A DNA stretch of 64,000 nt, taken from positions 3,997,501 to 4,061,500 of the forward strand of contig NZ_CP076543.1 of NCBI RefSeq assembly GCF_030440515.1, given 5' to 3'. Made by a program: the position numbers and the translations under genes. Of this stretch, positions 32,289 through 41,364 are shown piece after piece (the first letter of the stretch is position 1; every line of letters starts with the position of its first letter). Under the pieces are notes generated by a model. The model did no database searches and was not told where the DNA came from. It saw nothing but the letters and a program-made list of their open reading frames with translations. The DNA is from Streptomyces xanthophaeus. Its GTDB lineage: Bacteria > Actinomycetota > Actinomycetes > Streptomycetales > Streptomycetaceae.

Positions 32289-34130
32289 CTACCCCTCGGC
32301 GTCCATCCCCGCGAGGACGAGGGGCAGCCGGGTGGCGCCGTCGGCGGTGACGCGGACCGGCACGCCCCAGTCCTGCTGGTGGACGTGGCAGGCCGGGTAC
32401 TCGTTGGCGGGGTCGTCGTCGCAGGACGCCGCCATCGCCGAGACGTGCAGGACGCCCTCGGTGACGTCCGGGTTCAGCGCGAGCTCCCGGAACAGGTCCG
32501 TCCCGGCGCCCTCGCCGTCCGCCAGCAGCTCGGGCGGGGTCGAGGAGACGAGCAGCCGGGTGGAGGGCCCGTAGCGGGTGTCGAGCTTCTGCCCGCTCGG
32601 CGCCTGGAAGACGATGTCGAGGCGGAGCGTGCCGGGCGCCACCTCGGTGGCGGCCCGCTGCGTACGGTGGGCGACCGCGTCCACCCGGACCGCCTCCTCC
32701 GGGAGGCGCAGGCGGGTCAGCCGGTGCCGGGCCGACTCGACGACCACGATGTCCTCGCCCACCAGCACGGCGTCGCTGGGCTCGCGCAGGTCGGTCGCCA
32801 GGGTCGAGACCTGGCCGGTGGCCGGGTCGTAGCGGCGCAGCGCGTGGTTGTACGTGTCGCACACCGCGACCGAGCCGTCGGGCAGGGCCGTCACGCCGAG
32901 CGGGTGCTGGAGCAGGGCCTGGGCGGCGTCGCCGTCCCGGTGCCCGAAGTCGAACAGCCCGGTGCCGACGGCCGACTTGATGACGTACCCGTCGTCCGCG
33001 GCTTCCACGTAGCGCAGGGCGCTGGTCTCGGAGTCGGCGATCCACAGCCGGTCCCCGGCGGCCGCGAGCCCCGAGGGCTGGGCGAACCAGGCCTCGGCGG
33101 CCGGCCCGTCGAGCAGCCCCTCGTTGGTCGTACCGGCCGCGACCTCGACCGTCCCGGCTTCCGGGTCCCAGGTCCACAGCTGGTGCACACCGGCCATGGC
33201 GATCCAGACCCGGCCCTGCCACCAGGCCACGTCCCACGGCGAGGACAGGTCCACCTCCAGCGCCGGCCCGGAGGTCGGCGACCCCTGCCACCACTGCCGG
33301 CCCGTGCCGGCGACGGTCTCCACGTGCCCGGTGGCCGGGTCGTAGGTGCGCAGCGCGTGGTTGACGGTGTCGGCGACGACGACCCTGCCGTCGGGCAGCA
33401 GCGCGAGGCCCTGAGGCTCGCTGAAGCTGTCCCCGGCGAAGCCGCGCTCACCGCTGCCGATGCGGCGCACGACGCTCTCACCGTCGGCAGCCAGCTCCAC
33501 GAGCTGGTGCCGGGTGGAGTCGGAGACCAGCAGGTTCCCGGACGGCAGCAGCAGCGCCTTCCCGGGGAACCGCAGGGCGCCGGCCACCGGCTCGGGCGCC
33601 ACGTACGGCCCGTCGCCGCGCCGCAGCGTGCCCTTGGCCTCGTGCTCGGCCTCCAGCTCCTCGACCAGGCGGGCGATGGCGTGCGCGTGCCCCTCACCGG
33701 CGTGCTGGGCGACGATGTACCCCTCGGGGTCGATCACGACGAGCGTGGGCCAGGCGCGTACGGCGTACTGCTTCCAGGTCGCGAGCTCGGGATCGTCCAG
33801 CACGGGGTGGTGCACCTGGTACCGCTCGACGGCATCGACGACGGCGGCGTGCTCGGCCTCGTGCACGAACTTCGGGGAGTGCACACCGATGATCACGACG
33901 GTGTCGCGGTGCTTCTCCTCCAGCTCGCGCAGCTCGTCGAGGACGTGCAGGCAGTTGATGCAGCAGAAGGTCCAGAAATCGAGGATCGCAATGCGTCCCC
34001 GCAGGTCGGCGAGGCTCAGGTCTTTCCCGCCGGTGTTCAGCCAGCCGCCCTTGCCGATCAGCTCGGGGGCACGGACACGGGCACGGCGGGGCGCGGGCGC
34101 GGGGGTGGGCGCCGGGGCGGCATCGTTCAT
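32289..34130 (-). CDS. Thioredoxin-NHL repeat fusion protein
   Basis: This 613-residue cytoplasmic protein joins a thioredoxin-like domain (residues 20-165) to a six-bladed NHL beta-propeller (about 185-470) and a C-terminal beta domain, as in the NHLRC2 family. The redox motif is FWTFCCINCLHVLDEL, with CxxC as CINC and an extra Cys before it. The cis-Pro site is AVRAWPTLVVID. Repeat blades end in forms such as GLALLPDGRVVVADTVNHALR. A CHVHQQDWGVPV motif lies near the end. Its substrates are unknown; a thiol-disulfide role is inferred. No signal peptide is present. Confidence 0.88.
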   Translation of the reverse strand: MNDAAPAPTPAPAPRRARVRAPELIGKGGWLNTGGKDLSLADLRGRIAILDFWTFCCINCLHVLDELRELEEKHRDTVVIIGVHSPKFVHEAEHAAVVDAVERYQVHHPVLDDPELATWKQYAVRAWPTLVVIDPEGYIVAQHAGEGHAHAIARLVEELEAEHEAKGTLRRGDGPYVAPEPVAGALRFPGKALLLPSGNLLVSDSTRHQLVELAADGESVVRRIGSGERGFAGDSFSEPQGLALLPDGRVVVADTVNHALRTYDPATGHVETVAGTGRQWWQGSPTSGPALEVDLSSPWDVAWWQGRVWIAMAGVHQLWTWDPEAGTVEVAAGTTNEGLLDGPAAEAWFAQPSGLAAAGDRLWIADSETSALRYVEAADDGYVIKSAVGTGLFDFGHRDGDAAQALLQHPLGVTALPDGSVAVCDTYNHALRRYDPATGQVSTLATDLREPSDAVLVGEDIVVVESARHRLTRLRLPEEAVRVDAVAHRTQRAATEVAPGTLRLDIVFQAPSGQKLDTRYGPSTRLLVSSTPPELLADGEGAGTDLFRELALNPDVTEGVLHVSAMAASCDDDPANEYPACHVHQQDWGVPVRVTADGATRLPLVLAGMDAEG

Positions 34131-34406
34131 GCTTCAAGCTTGCCATCCGGGTATGAAGATCGGATCACGCGCATACGACGAGGTCCAGGACCCGACCCGG
34201 GCTTCAACCGTCAGTTCGTCAAGCCGGCCCTGAACGCCTTCGGTCACCGGCGCGTCCGGGCGGCGCTGCGTCCTCCCGCTGCTGCCACCACGTGGAACAC
34301 CAGGTCGGCGACCGAGGCCCGCTGCGCGAAGTGCATCCGCAGGGGTGACGACGGGCAGCGGGACCCCGTGGGAGCCTGGTCCCAGAAAGCAAGGGAGGCG
34401 TCCGGA

Positions 34407-34961
34407 ATGACCAGCGCGCACGACTACAGCGAAGGCGTCGACCCCGAGCGCGCGCTGAAGTACGCCATCCAGCACTTCAGCGGGGACCGCGCCGAGATCG
34501 TCGAAGGGGTCATCAGCAACGTGACACCCAGCTGGGACCACGAGAACGCGGCCGAAGAGATCCGCGATCAAATCCGACTGCGGGTCAAGGAGCTGGACTG
34601 CGTGACCGGCTCGGGCAACCTGGATCTCCCGGGCTCGCCGAACTGGTACGTGCCCGACCTTGCCGTCGTTCCCAAGGCGCTGGCGAAGGGGGGCGGCGCT
34701 CTCCTGCCGGACCAGGTGCTGCTCGTCGTCGAGATCACGTCCGAGTCCGACGCCGAGTCCGGCCGTGTCGTCAAGCGCAAGCGGTACGCCGAGTACGGGG
34801 CGCCGCTGTACCTGCTGGTCGACCGGATGGAGTCGACCGTCACGCTGTTCGCGCTGCCCGGGCGGCTCGGGTACACCAAGGTGGACGGGCCGCACCCCTT
34901 CGGGACGCCGGTGCTGTTGCCCGATCCGTTCGGGATCGAGCTGGACACCAGCGGGCTGTAG
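34407..34961 (+). CDS. Uma2 family (DUF820) endonuclease-like protein
   Basis: This 184-residue protein has the PD-(D/E)XK fold of the Uma2/DUF820 family: AEIVEGVISNVTPSWDHEN, then PDLAVVPKA (acidic residue) and LLVVEITSESDAESGRVVKRKRYAEYGAPLYLLVD (E-x-S and Lys). These motifs are intact, so it could bind a metal and cut DNA, but members are poorly characterised and Streptomyces genomes carry many. The ATG at 34407 has GGGAGG upstream. The 276-bp gap before it (34131-34406) contains only a half parS-like sequence (34284-34299) and no gene. Confidence 0.82.
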   Translation: MTSAHDYSEGVDPERALKYAIQHFSGDRAEIVEGVISNVTPSWDHENAAEEIRDQIRLRVKELDCVTGSGNLDLPGSPNWYVPDLAVVPKALAKGGGALLPDQVLLVVEITSESDAESGRVVKRKRYAEYGAPLYLLVDRMESTVTLFALPGRLGYTKVDGPHPFGTPVLLPDPFGIELDTSGL

Positions 34962-34984
34962 CCGCGCCCGGTAGCGTGCGGGAC

Positions 34985-35650
34985 GTGACAGTCAGCACGC
35001 CGCCGAGCGGGCGGATATTCGATGCCGTGAGCGCCACCGCCGTCCGGAGCACCGACGGGTTGCGCGAGCTCTACGAACATCCCGGCGAGATGGCCCGCCG
35101 CAAGGCCGTGGACCGGATCCACGAGGCCGCGCGGGCTGTCATCGGGCGGTCGTCGCTGGTGTTCGTCGCCAGTGCCGGGGCCGACGGGAGCTGCGACGTG
35201 ACGCCCCGGGGCGGGCCGCCGGGATTCGTGGCCGTGCTGGACGAGTTCACCCTCGCGCTGCCCGATGCCACCGGCAACAAGCGGCTCGACACCGCCCACA
35301 ACATCGTGGAGACGGGCCGGGCCGGGCTGATCTTCGTCATCCCCGGGCGGGCCACCACCCTGCGGGTGAACGGGCGGGCCTGCGTGTCCGCCGATCCGCA
35401 GTTGCTGGAGCAGCTGACGGACGTCGGCAAGCCGCCGCGGAGCGCGATCGTGGTGGAGGTCGAGGAGGCCTACCAGCACTGCCCGAAGGCGTTCCTGCGC
35501 AGCAACGCGTGGAAGCCCGGGCAGTGGCTCGCCGAGGACGCCGTCCCGAGCTCCGCCGAGATCACCCTCTCCCACCTGGATCTCCCCGGTCTGACGATCG
35601 AGGAGATCCGGCGGCAGGAGCGCGAGTCCCTTCTGTACCGCTACGAGTAG
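34985..35650 (+). CDS. FMN-dependent PPOX-type flavoprotein (MSMEG_1061 family)
   Basis: This protein of about 221 residues has the split-barrel flavin fold of the pyridoxamine oxidase superfamily. Typical segments are LVFVASAGADGSCDVTPRGGPPGF, NKRLDTAHNIVETGRAGLIFVIPGR and a later HCPKAFLRSNAW. It probably reduces or oxidises an unknown small molecule using FMN. The GTG at 34985 was chosen; an in-frame GTG lies at 34976. It follows the Uma2 gene by 23 bp, so the two may be co-transcribed. Its 3' end overlaps the convergent DUF4240 gene by 10 bp. Confidence 0.85.
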   Translation: MTVSTPPSGRIFDAVSATAVRSTDGLRELYEHPGEMARRKAVDRIHEAARAVIGRSSLVFVASAGADGSCDVTPRGGPPGFVAVLDEFTLALPDATGNKRLDTAHNIVETGRAGLIFVIPGRATTLRVNGRACVSADPQLLEQLTDVGKPPRSAIVVEVEEAYQHCPKAFLRSNAWKPGQWLAEDAVPSSAEITLSHLDLPGLTIEEIRRQERESLLYRYE

Positions 35651-36168
35651 TCGAAGAGGGCGCTCAGCCGGGGCAGCCGGGCCGATATCTCCTCGGTGTC
35701 GTCGAAGTCGAAGTCCCAGGACGGGTCCAGGGCCGGGTAGCTGATCGTGAAGGAGTCCGCGGGCAGTTCGCGGCCGGTGGCGGCCTCGTAGGCGGTCCAG
35801 GCGATGGACAGGGCGGACTCGTCCCACAGTTCCAGGCCCTGCGCCGCGGCCTCGCGGACCGCGGGGTGCGCGGCCAGGGTGTCGGGGTCGGCCAGGGCCG
35901 CCTCGAAGGCCTCCCGGCCCTGGGTGAGGAGCCAGCCGCGGAAGTAGTCGAAGCCGTCGTCCGAGCAGCCCCCGTTGATCACGTAGGCCGCGGCCCAGAG
36001 CGGCGCACGGTAGGACTCCGCCAGCAGGTCCCACAGCACCTGCTGGGAGGCGGCTATCTGCGCCGCCTCCCGGTCCGCGAGGAGTTGCGCCGCGCGCGCG
36101 GCCACTTCCTGCGGATCCGCGTCGGCGCGGGCCGTCTCGATCAGCTTCCAGAACGTCTGCTTGTCCAT
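35641..36168 (-). CDS. DUF4240 domain protein
   Basis: This 175-residue cytoplasmic protein matches DUF4240. It has MDKQTFWKLIETARADA at the start, a helix with AYVINGGCSDDGFDYFRGWLLTQGREAFEAAL and the PDTLA turn. Members are widespread in Streptomyces and possibly linked to stress or toxin-related loci, but their function is unknown. It is 28 bp downstream of an ATP-grasp-like gene on the same strand and is probably co-transcribed. Its stop codon overlaps the convergent flavoprotein gene. Confidence 0.82.
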   Translation of the reverse strand: MDKQTFWKLIETARADADPQEVAARAAQLLADREAAQIAASQQVLWDLLAESYRAPLWAAAYVINGGCSDDGFDYFRGWLLTQGREAFEAALADPDTLAAHPAVREAAAQGLELWDESALSIAWTAYEAATGRELPADSFTISYPALDPSWDFDFDDTEEISARLPRLSALFDYS

Positions 36169-36196
36169 GGGGAAAGCCTGGCAGCCGGGTCTGACA

Positions 36197-37009
36197 TCAG
36201 GCGGGGGTGCTGAGGAAGGTGTGGAGGGATCTTGTGAGAGCGGCGACGAAGGCGTCCTGCACCGGGCCGGGGACGAGGTCCAGGGAGAGGTACGGGTTCA
36301 GGTCCTCCAGCTCGACGAGGAGCAGTTCGCCGGACGGTGCCCGGCAGGCGTCGACGCGCTGGATGCCGTGGTCGAGGGTGTTCCAGTCGACGAAGGAGCG
36401 GGCGAAGGCCAGGTCGGCCTCGGTCGGGGTGTAAAGCTCCAGCTCCCAGCGGCGCTCCGGATCGGGGGCGTACAGCGCGTACTGGAAGGCGTCGTCGACG
36501 AAGTAGAAGGACACCTCGTACGTGAAGTCGATGCGCGGCTGGATCAGCACGGCCCCGGCCGGGCCGTCCGGTGTCGCGGTGAAGGTGAGGCCGATGGAGT
36601 CGGCGCCCTGCTTCGGCTTGACCGCGTACTGCGGCACCTGCGGCAGTTCCGCCAGCCGGGCGGGGTCGTCGATCGTCGGGATGACCGGGTAGCCGGCGGC
36701 CGTCAGGTCGAGGAGGTACTGCTTGCCCGCCATGTCGGCGCGGCCGGTGAGCGGGTTGTAGACGCGGGTCCCGGCGGCGAGGGCGGCCGCGCGGAAGGAG
36801 TCGTAGGCCTCCTGGTAGTGCAGGACCGGGCCGCTGTTGCGGACGATCACCGCGTCGAAGCCGAGCGGCAGCATGGCCTCCGCGTCCGCGGGGTGGCACA
36901 GGGCCAGGCCGAATTCGGCGCGCAGCCGGGACGTGAGGAATATGTCCTCGTCGCAGTAGCGGCGGCCGCGTGCGGGGTACGCCAGGTCGGTCACGTAGAG
37001 CAGGGGCAT
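36197..37009 (-). CDS. ATP-grasp-like protein
   Basis: This 270-residue protein resembles short ATP-grasp ligases (glutathione synthetase/RimK type). Segments include FDAVIVRNSGPVLHYQEAYDSF, VYNPLTGRADMAGKQYLLDLTAAGYPVIPTI, QYAVKPKQGADSIG (ATP-binding Lys) and LLVELEDLNPYLSL (metal-binding E/N). Such enzymes couple a carboxylate to an amine or thiol with ATP. The substrate is unknown and no peptide substrate gene is adjacent. It probably forms an operon with the DUF4240 gene. Its start is close to the divergent LURP-one gene. Confidence 0.7.
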   Translation of the reverse strand: MPLLYVTDLAYPARGRRYCDEDIFLTSRLRAEFGLALCHPADAEAMLPLGFDAVIVRNSGPVLHYQEAYDSFRAAALAAGTRVYNPLTGRADMAGKQYLLDLTAAGYPVIPTIDDPARLAELPQVPQYAVKPKQGADSIGLTFTATPDGPAGAVLIQPRIDFTYEVSFYFVDDAFQYALYAPDPERRWELELYTPTEADLAFARSFVDWNTLDHGIQRVDACRAPSGELLLVELEDLNPYLSLDLVPGPVQDAFVAALTRSLHTFLSTPA

Positions 37010-37041
37010 GAGGGCAACCTATCGCGGGCACTGATCGGGGC

Positions 37042-37563
37042 ATGAAATACCTCGTTCGGGACAAAATGCTGGCCATCGGGGACGACTACTGGATCGAGGA
37101 CGAGGACGGCCGGCACGCCTTCCTCGTCGACGGGAAGGCGCTGCGCTTCCGGGACACGCTGGAGCTGAAGGATCCGGACGGGCTGATCCTGATCACCTTG
37201 CGGGAGAAGCTGTTCACCCTGCGGGACGCGATGACGCTGGAGCGGGACGAGCGGCGGCTCGCGGTGATCCGCCGCAAGCGGCTCTCGCTGCTGCGCAATC
37301 ACTTCCGGGTGACCCTGGCCGAGGGCACGGAGCTCGACGTCAGCGGGCGGATCCTGGAGCGCGAGTTCAAGGTCGAGTACGACGGGGAGCTGCTGGCTCT
37401 GGTCTCGCGGCAGTGGTACCGGGTCCGCGAGACGTACGCGGTGGACGTGGTCCGGGAGGACGCGGACGCGGCGCTGCTGATCGCGGTCGCGGTGTGTGTG
37501 ATCCGGATGGCCGAGAAGGAGCGGGAGGGCGGGGTCAGTCCCGACGGTGTTCCCGGGCCGTGA
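37042..37563 (+). CDS. LURP-one-related (tubby-like fold) protein
   Basis: This 173-residue protein fits the LURP-one/DUF567 family, a 12-strand barrel around a central helix, related to Tubby and scramblases. It begins MKYLVRDKMLAIGDDYWIEDE and has a repeated pattern of short strands: AFLVDGKALRFRDTLEL, LITLREKLFTLRDAM and LEREFKVEYDGEL. The role in bacteria is unknown; lipid or membrane association is possible. The ATG at 37042 is preceded by GATCGGGGC. Its 3' end overlaps the convergent small gene by 29 bp. Confidence 0.85.
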   Translation: MKYLVRDKMLAIGDDYWIEDEDGRHAFLVDGKALRFRDTLELKDPDGLILITLREKLFTLRDAMTLERDERRLAVIRRKRLSLLRNHFRVTLAEGTELDVSGRILEREFKVEYDGELLALVSRQWYRVRETYAVDVVREDADAALLIAVAVCVIRMAEKEREGGVSPDGVPGP

Positions 37564-37846
37564 GCTGCCCCTGGACGTAGGCGTCGGTCTCCGGCGCGTA
37601 CGGGCCTCCGTGGTCGAACAGCAGGTCGGCGATGCGCTGCCACTCGGCGGCCTCGGCGCGGACGGCCGCGTCGGCACGCTCCAGGTCTCCGGCGGCCGCC
37701 AGCACCGCCTCCAGGGCGGCCTGTGCCTCGTGGTGGGTCATGCCGGTGGCCCCCTCCCGTACGCGCCGACGGGCTGCGATCTCCGCGGCGGCGGGCTCGT
37801 GCGGCTCCAGGGCGGCCTCCAGCACGGCCTCTGCGTCGTCCGTCAC
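37535..37846 (-). CDS. Small acidic helical hypothetical protein
   Basis: This protein of 103 residues is rich in Ala and Glu and is predicted helical (AQAALEAVLAAAGDLERADAAVRAEAAEW). It ends with a segment YAPETDAYVQGQLTAREH. No family is recognised. The GTG at 37846 was chosen because the in-frame extension to 37912 is Gly/Arg/Pro-rich and unlikely. It overlaps the LURP-one gene at the 3' ends by 29 bp. It lies downstream of the nitrilase gene on the same strand with about 99 bp between them. Confidence 0.6.
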   Translation of the reverse strand: MTDDAEAVLEAALEPHEPAAAEIAARRRVREGATGMTHHEAQAALEAVLAAAGDLERADAAVRAEAAEWQRIADLLFDHGGPYAPETDAYVQGQLTAREHRRD

Positions 37847-37945
37847 GTCGTACCCGCCTACTCCTCGTGGACCCGGCGGCCGGCGCCGCCCGTCCCCTTC
37901 GTCTGCCCGCAAACCCCGGCGCCAACCGGGGTCTCCGGGCCGGCG

Positions 37946-38725
37946 TCAGCGGCCCAGCCGGCGGTCCTTCAGGGCCGGGAACTGGGCGCGAGTGTCGGCG
38001 ACCTTGGCCGGGTCCAGGTCCACGGTGAGGACCTCCTCGCCGGGGCCCGCCTCCGCCAGGACCTCGCCCCAGGGGTCCACCACCAGGCTGTGCCCGGCCT
38101 GCTCCACGCCCGCGTGGGTGCCGGCCGTGCCGCAGGCCAGGACGTAGGACTGGTCCTCGACGGCGCGCGCCCGGCTCAGCAGGGTCCAGTGCGCACGGCG
38201 GCGGGCGGGCCAGCCCGCGGCGACGACCATCGTGGTGGCCCCGGCGTCGACCAGGCCGCGGAACAGTTCCGGGAAGCGCAGGTCGTAGCAGGTGGCGATG
38301 CCGAGGGTCTGTTCCGGCAGGGTCACCGTGGTGAGGGAGTCCCCGGCGGACATCAGCACCGCCTCGCCCTGGTCGAAGCCGAAGCGGTGGATCTTGCGGT
38401 AGGTGGCGGCGAGCTCGCCCGCCGGGGAGAGGACGAGGGCGGTGTTGTAGAGGGAGCCGTCGCCGGCGCGCTCCACGACCGAGCCCGCGTGCAGCCAGAC
38501 GCCGGCGTCGCGGGCCGCCTTGGACATGGCCTCGTAGGTCGGGCCGTCCAGCGGTTCGGCCTCTGTCTCGAACTGCTCGTAGGCGAACGCGCCGACCGGC
38601 CACAGCTCCGGCAGGACGACGAGATCGGAGCCCGCCTGCTCCCGTACGAGTTCGGCCACGCGGACACGTCGGGAAGACACCGACTCGCCCTCGTTCACTG
38701 CGATTTGGATCAGCGAGGCGCGCAC
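37946..38725 (-). CDS. Carbon-nitrogen hydrolase (nitrilase superfamily, omega-amidase-like)
   Basis: This 259-residue enzyme should hydrolyse a carbon-nitrogen bond, probably in an omega-amide such as 2-oxoglutaramate. The catalytic triad is complete: E40 (LVVLPELWP), K111 (YRKIHRFG) and C145 (GIATCYDLRFPELFR). The RFGFDQGE and WPARRRAHW stretches fit the NIT2/YafV-like subgroup. It is cytoplasmic. The start at 38725 lies 149 bp from the divergent mycothiol-dependent gene. The precise substrate is uncertain. Confidence 0.9.
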   Translation of the reverse strand: MRASLIQIAVNEGESVSSRRVRVAELVREQAGSDLVVLPELWPVGAFAYEQFETEAEPLDGPTYEAMSKAARDAGVWLHAGSVVERAGDGSLYNTALVLSPAGELAATYRKIHRFGFDQGEAVLMSAGDSLTTVTLPEQTLGIATCYDLRFPELFRGLVDAGATTMVVAAGWPARRRAHWTLLSRARAVEDQSYVLACGTAGTHAGVEQAGHSLVVDPWGEVLAEAGPGEEVLTVDLDPAKVADTRAQFPALKDRRLGR

Positions 38726-38874
38726 ACTACCACCGTCCTGGCGTTCAAGCCGTCAACTCGGGCCTACGATCGTCACACGAAAGCACTGCCGGGGTGCTCA
38801 CCGGCAGCGTAGTTTTGGAAACTGAGTCCACCGCTTCCGAAACGCGCCATTGAACAGCACCGCGAGGGGTCCCG

Positions 38875-39705
38875 TTGACCGTCCAGCCGCATCCCGCCCT
38901 CCAGCCCTATGCCGACGCCTGGACACACTCCATCGAGGCGATATCCGAGTTGGTCCTCCCGCTGTCGGAGGGCGAGTGGAACCGGGCGACGCCGTGTCCC
39001 GGCTGGTCGGTCCGTGATGTCGTGTCCCACATCATCGGCATCGAGTGCGAGCAGCTGGGGGACCCGCGGCCGATCCACACCGTGGCGCGGGACCTGCGGC
39101 ACGTGGTGGACGAGTTCAGCCGGTACATGGAGGTGCAGGTCGACGTGCGGCGTCACCACACCGCGCCGGAGATGACCTCGGAGCTGGAGTACACGGTGAT
39201 CCGGCGCTCCCGGCAGCTGCGCAACGAGAAGCGGGATCCGGCCACCATGGTCCGCGGGCCGCTCGGTGACCAGGTGACGCTGGAGCAGGCGCTGCGGCTG
39301 CGGGCGTTCGACGTGTGGATCCACGAGCAGGACCTGCGGGCGGCGCTGGGGGTACCGGGGAACTGGGACTCGCCGGGCGCGTACGTGGCGCGGGACCTCC
39401 TGCTGGCCGGGCTGCCGAAGGTGGTGGCCAAGCGGGCGGGCGCGCCGGCGAACTCGGCCGTGGTGATCGACGTGCACGGTCAGCTGGAGTTCATGCGGAC
39501 GGTCCGGGTGGACGGGGACGGCCGCGGCACGGTGGACAAGTCGCCTTCGCTGGGCCCGGCGGTGACCCTGACGATGGACTGGGAGACCTACGTCCGCCTC
39601 GCGGCGGGCCGGGTACGGGCGCACACGGTCGCGGACCGGGTGAAGGTGGAGGGCGACGTGGAGCTGGCGGACGCCATCCTCACGCAGTTCTCCGTGACCC
39701 CGTAG
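38875..39705 (+). CDS. Maleylpyruvate isomerase family mycothiol-dependent enzyme
   Basis: This 276-residue protein has the DinB-like four-helix bundle of mycothiol-dependent enzymes: WNRATPCPGWSVRDVVSHIIGIE with a metal-ligand His, then RAFDVWIHEQDLRAALG with the second. A C-terminal SCP2-like domain follows (VVIDVHGQLEFMRTVRV ... GDVELADAIL). The start is a TTG at 38875, preceded by GAGGGG 5 nt upstream; this is the only TTG start I accept in the window. It is followed directly by a convergent small gene. The substrate is unknown. Confidence 0.88.
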   Translation: MTVQPHPALQPYADAWTHSIEAISELVLPLSEGEWNRATPCPGWSVRDVVSHIIGIECEQLGDPRPIHTVARDLRHVVDEFSRYMEVQVDVRRHHTAPEMTSELEYTVIRRSRQLRNEKRDPATMVRGPLGDQVTLEQALRLRAFDVWIHEQDLRAALGVPGNWDSPGAYVARDLLLAGLPKVVAKRAGAPANSAVVIDVHGQLEFMRTVRVDGDGRGTVDKSPSLGPAVTLTMDWETYVRLAAGRVRAHTVADRVKVEGDVELADAILTQFSVTP

Positions 39706-39721
39706 GGGCCCATCACGCCCA

Positions 39722-39973
39722 TCACCGGTCGTTGCCGGAGGTCCGGGCCGCGGACCGACGCGACAGCCGGTGCCTGGCCCGGGCGCCGGCGGCCATGACG
39801 AGGGCGGCACCCAGCCCGCCCAGGAACTCCGGCACGGCGGCCGGCAGGACCTGCTGCACGTATCGCATGCGCTGCGTGTGCGTCTCCTTCAGGGGAAGTT
39901 GCGCTCTGCCGACCGGGGCCGGGACCGGCTGGGATTCCGGGACGGGCGGGAGCTCCCGCCGACCAGGTGCCAC
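39722..39973 (-). CDS. Small membrane-associated hypothetical protein
   Basis: This 83-residue reading frame begins with GTG 6 bp after the MFS transporter stop codon on the same strand. It has a Pro-rich start and a region MRYVQQVLPAAVPEFLGGLGAALVMAAGARAR that could be one membrane helix followed by an Arg-rich tail. A shorter version starting at MRYVQQ is possible. No family is recognised. The position suggests co-expression with the transporter, but coding status is uncertain. Confidence 0.35.
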   Translation of the reverse strand: MAPGRRELPPVPESQPVPAPVGRAQLPLKETHTQRMRYVQQVLPAAVPEFLGGLGAALVMAAGARARHRLSRRSAARTSGNDR

Positions 39974-39978
39974 CCCGG

Positions 39979-41364
39979 TCAGGCCAGCGCGCGGCCCGGT
40001 TCCGTCGCGACGGCCCCCGGGGCCGCGGCGGGTTCCGGGGGCACCGCGCGGGCGCGTTCACCCTCACGGGCCAGGGCCAGGGGGCGCAGGCGCAGGATGC
40101 TGATCACGCCCAGCGCTTCGAGGACGAAGACCGTGGAGAAGGCGATGCGGTAGTTGTCGCCGGTGGCGTCCAGCAGGATGCCGACCGTCAGCAGGGTGGT
40201 CATGGACGCGATGAAGCCGCCCATGTTCGTGATGCCGGAGGCGGTGCCTTGGCGTTCCGCCGGGTTGGCCGGGCGGGCGAAGTCGAAGCCGATCATCGAC
40301 GCCGGTCCGCAGCTTCCGAGCACCAGGCACAGCGTGACCAGCAGCCACATCGGCGCCCGGTCACCCGGGTACACGAGGACCGCCGCCCACAGCAGGGCGG
40401 TGGTGCCGACCGTGCCCAGGGCGAGGGGGATCCGCGCGGACTGGCGGCGGCCGACGATCTGGCCGTAGACCAGCCCGAGCGCCATGTTCGAGGCGACGAC
40501 CAGCGTCAGCAGCCCGCCCGCGGTGGTCCGCGACAGCCCCTGTGCCTCGACCAGGAAGGGCATGCCCCACAGCAGCAGGAAGACCATCGCCGGGAACTGC
40601 GTGGTGAAGTGCACCCACAGGCCGAGCCGGGTGCCGGGTTCGGCCCAGGACTCCCGGATCTGGCGGCGTACGAAGCCCCCCGGAGCGGCGCGCGGCACGG
40701 GTCCGTACCCCTCCGGGTGGTCCCTCAGGAACAGCGTCAGCGGCACCAGGACCACCAGCCCCGCCACCGCGCTGCCCGCGAAGGCGGCGGTCCAGCCGAT
40801 CTCGTGCAGGACCGGGGCGAGGACGAGCGTGGAGACGAGGTTGCCCGCCATGCCGACCAGCCCGGCCAGCTGCGCCATCAGCGGCCCGCGCCGGGCCGGG
40901 AACCACCGGGTGCCGAGCCGCAGCACCGATATGAAGGTCATCGCGTCGCCGCAGCCGAGCAGCGCCCGCGCGGCCAGCGCCATGCCGTACGAGGGCGACA
41001 GGGCGAAGCCGAGCTGGCCGACGGTGAAGAGCACCGCGCCCAGCGTCAGCACCTTCTTGGTGCCGAGCCGGTCGACCATCAGGCCCACCGGTATCTGCAT
41101 GCCCGCGTAGACCAGCAGCTGGAGGAGGGAGAAGACGGCCAGCGCCGAGGCGTTGACGTGGAAGCGGTCGGCGGCGTCCAGGCCGGCCACGCCCAGGCTG
41201 GTGCGGAAGATCACCGCCACGAAGTAGACGGCGACGCCGATGCCCCACACGGCGACGGCCTTCCCGCCGCCCGGCGGGTCGGCGGGTATGCCGTCCCTGG
41301 CGGGGGAGGCGTTCACCGGACCGTTCACCGGCCCGTTCACCGGCCCGTTCACCCGCCCGTTCAC
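39979..41364 (-). CDS. MFS transporter
   Basis: This protein of about 461 residues is a 12-helix major facilitator. Motif A-like loop MVDRLGTKKVLTLG lies after the second helix, and RLGTRWFPARRGPLMAQLAG fits the fourth-fifth region of nitrate/oxalate-type or sugar-acid transporters. The start region is unusual: five in-frame GTG codons at 12-bp steps (41364, 41352, 41340, 41328, 41316), encoding repeated VNGP units. The first overlaps the GntR stop codon as GTGA, which implies translational coupling. The real start may be any of these. The substrate is unknown, but the adjacent FCD-type GntR regulator suggests a carboxylic acid. Confidence 0.88.
   Translation of the reverse strand: MNGRVNGPVNGPVNGPVNASPARDGIPADPPGGGKAVAVWGIGVAVYFVAVIFRTSLGVAGLDAADRFHVNASALAVFSLLQLLVYAGMQIPVGLMVDRLGTKKVLTLGAVLFTVGQLGFALSPSYGMALAARALLGCGDAMTFISVLRLGTRWFPARRGPLMAQLAGLVGMAGNLVSTLVLAPVLHEIGWTAAFAGSAVAGLVVLVPLTLFLRDHPEGYGPVPRAAPGGFVRRQIRESWAEPGTRLGLWVHFTTQFPAMVFLLLWGMPFLVEAQGLSRTTAGGLLTLVVASNMALGLVYGQIVGRRQSARIPLALGTVGTTALLWAAVLVYPGDRAPMWLLVTLCLVLGSCGPASMIGFDFARPANPAERQGTASGITNMGGFIASMTTLLTVGILLDATGDNYRIAFSTVFVLEALGVISILRLRPLALAREGERARAVPPEPAAAPGAVATEPGRALA

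Noticed and set aside
34284..34299. Possible third parS site (CCACGTGGAACA).
   Set aside because: Only 11 of 16 positions match the consensus and the left half-site is absent, so it was not called, although it is intergenic.
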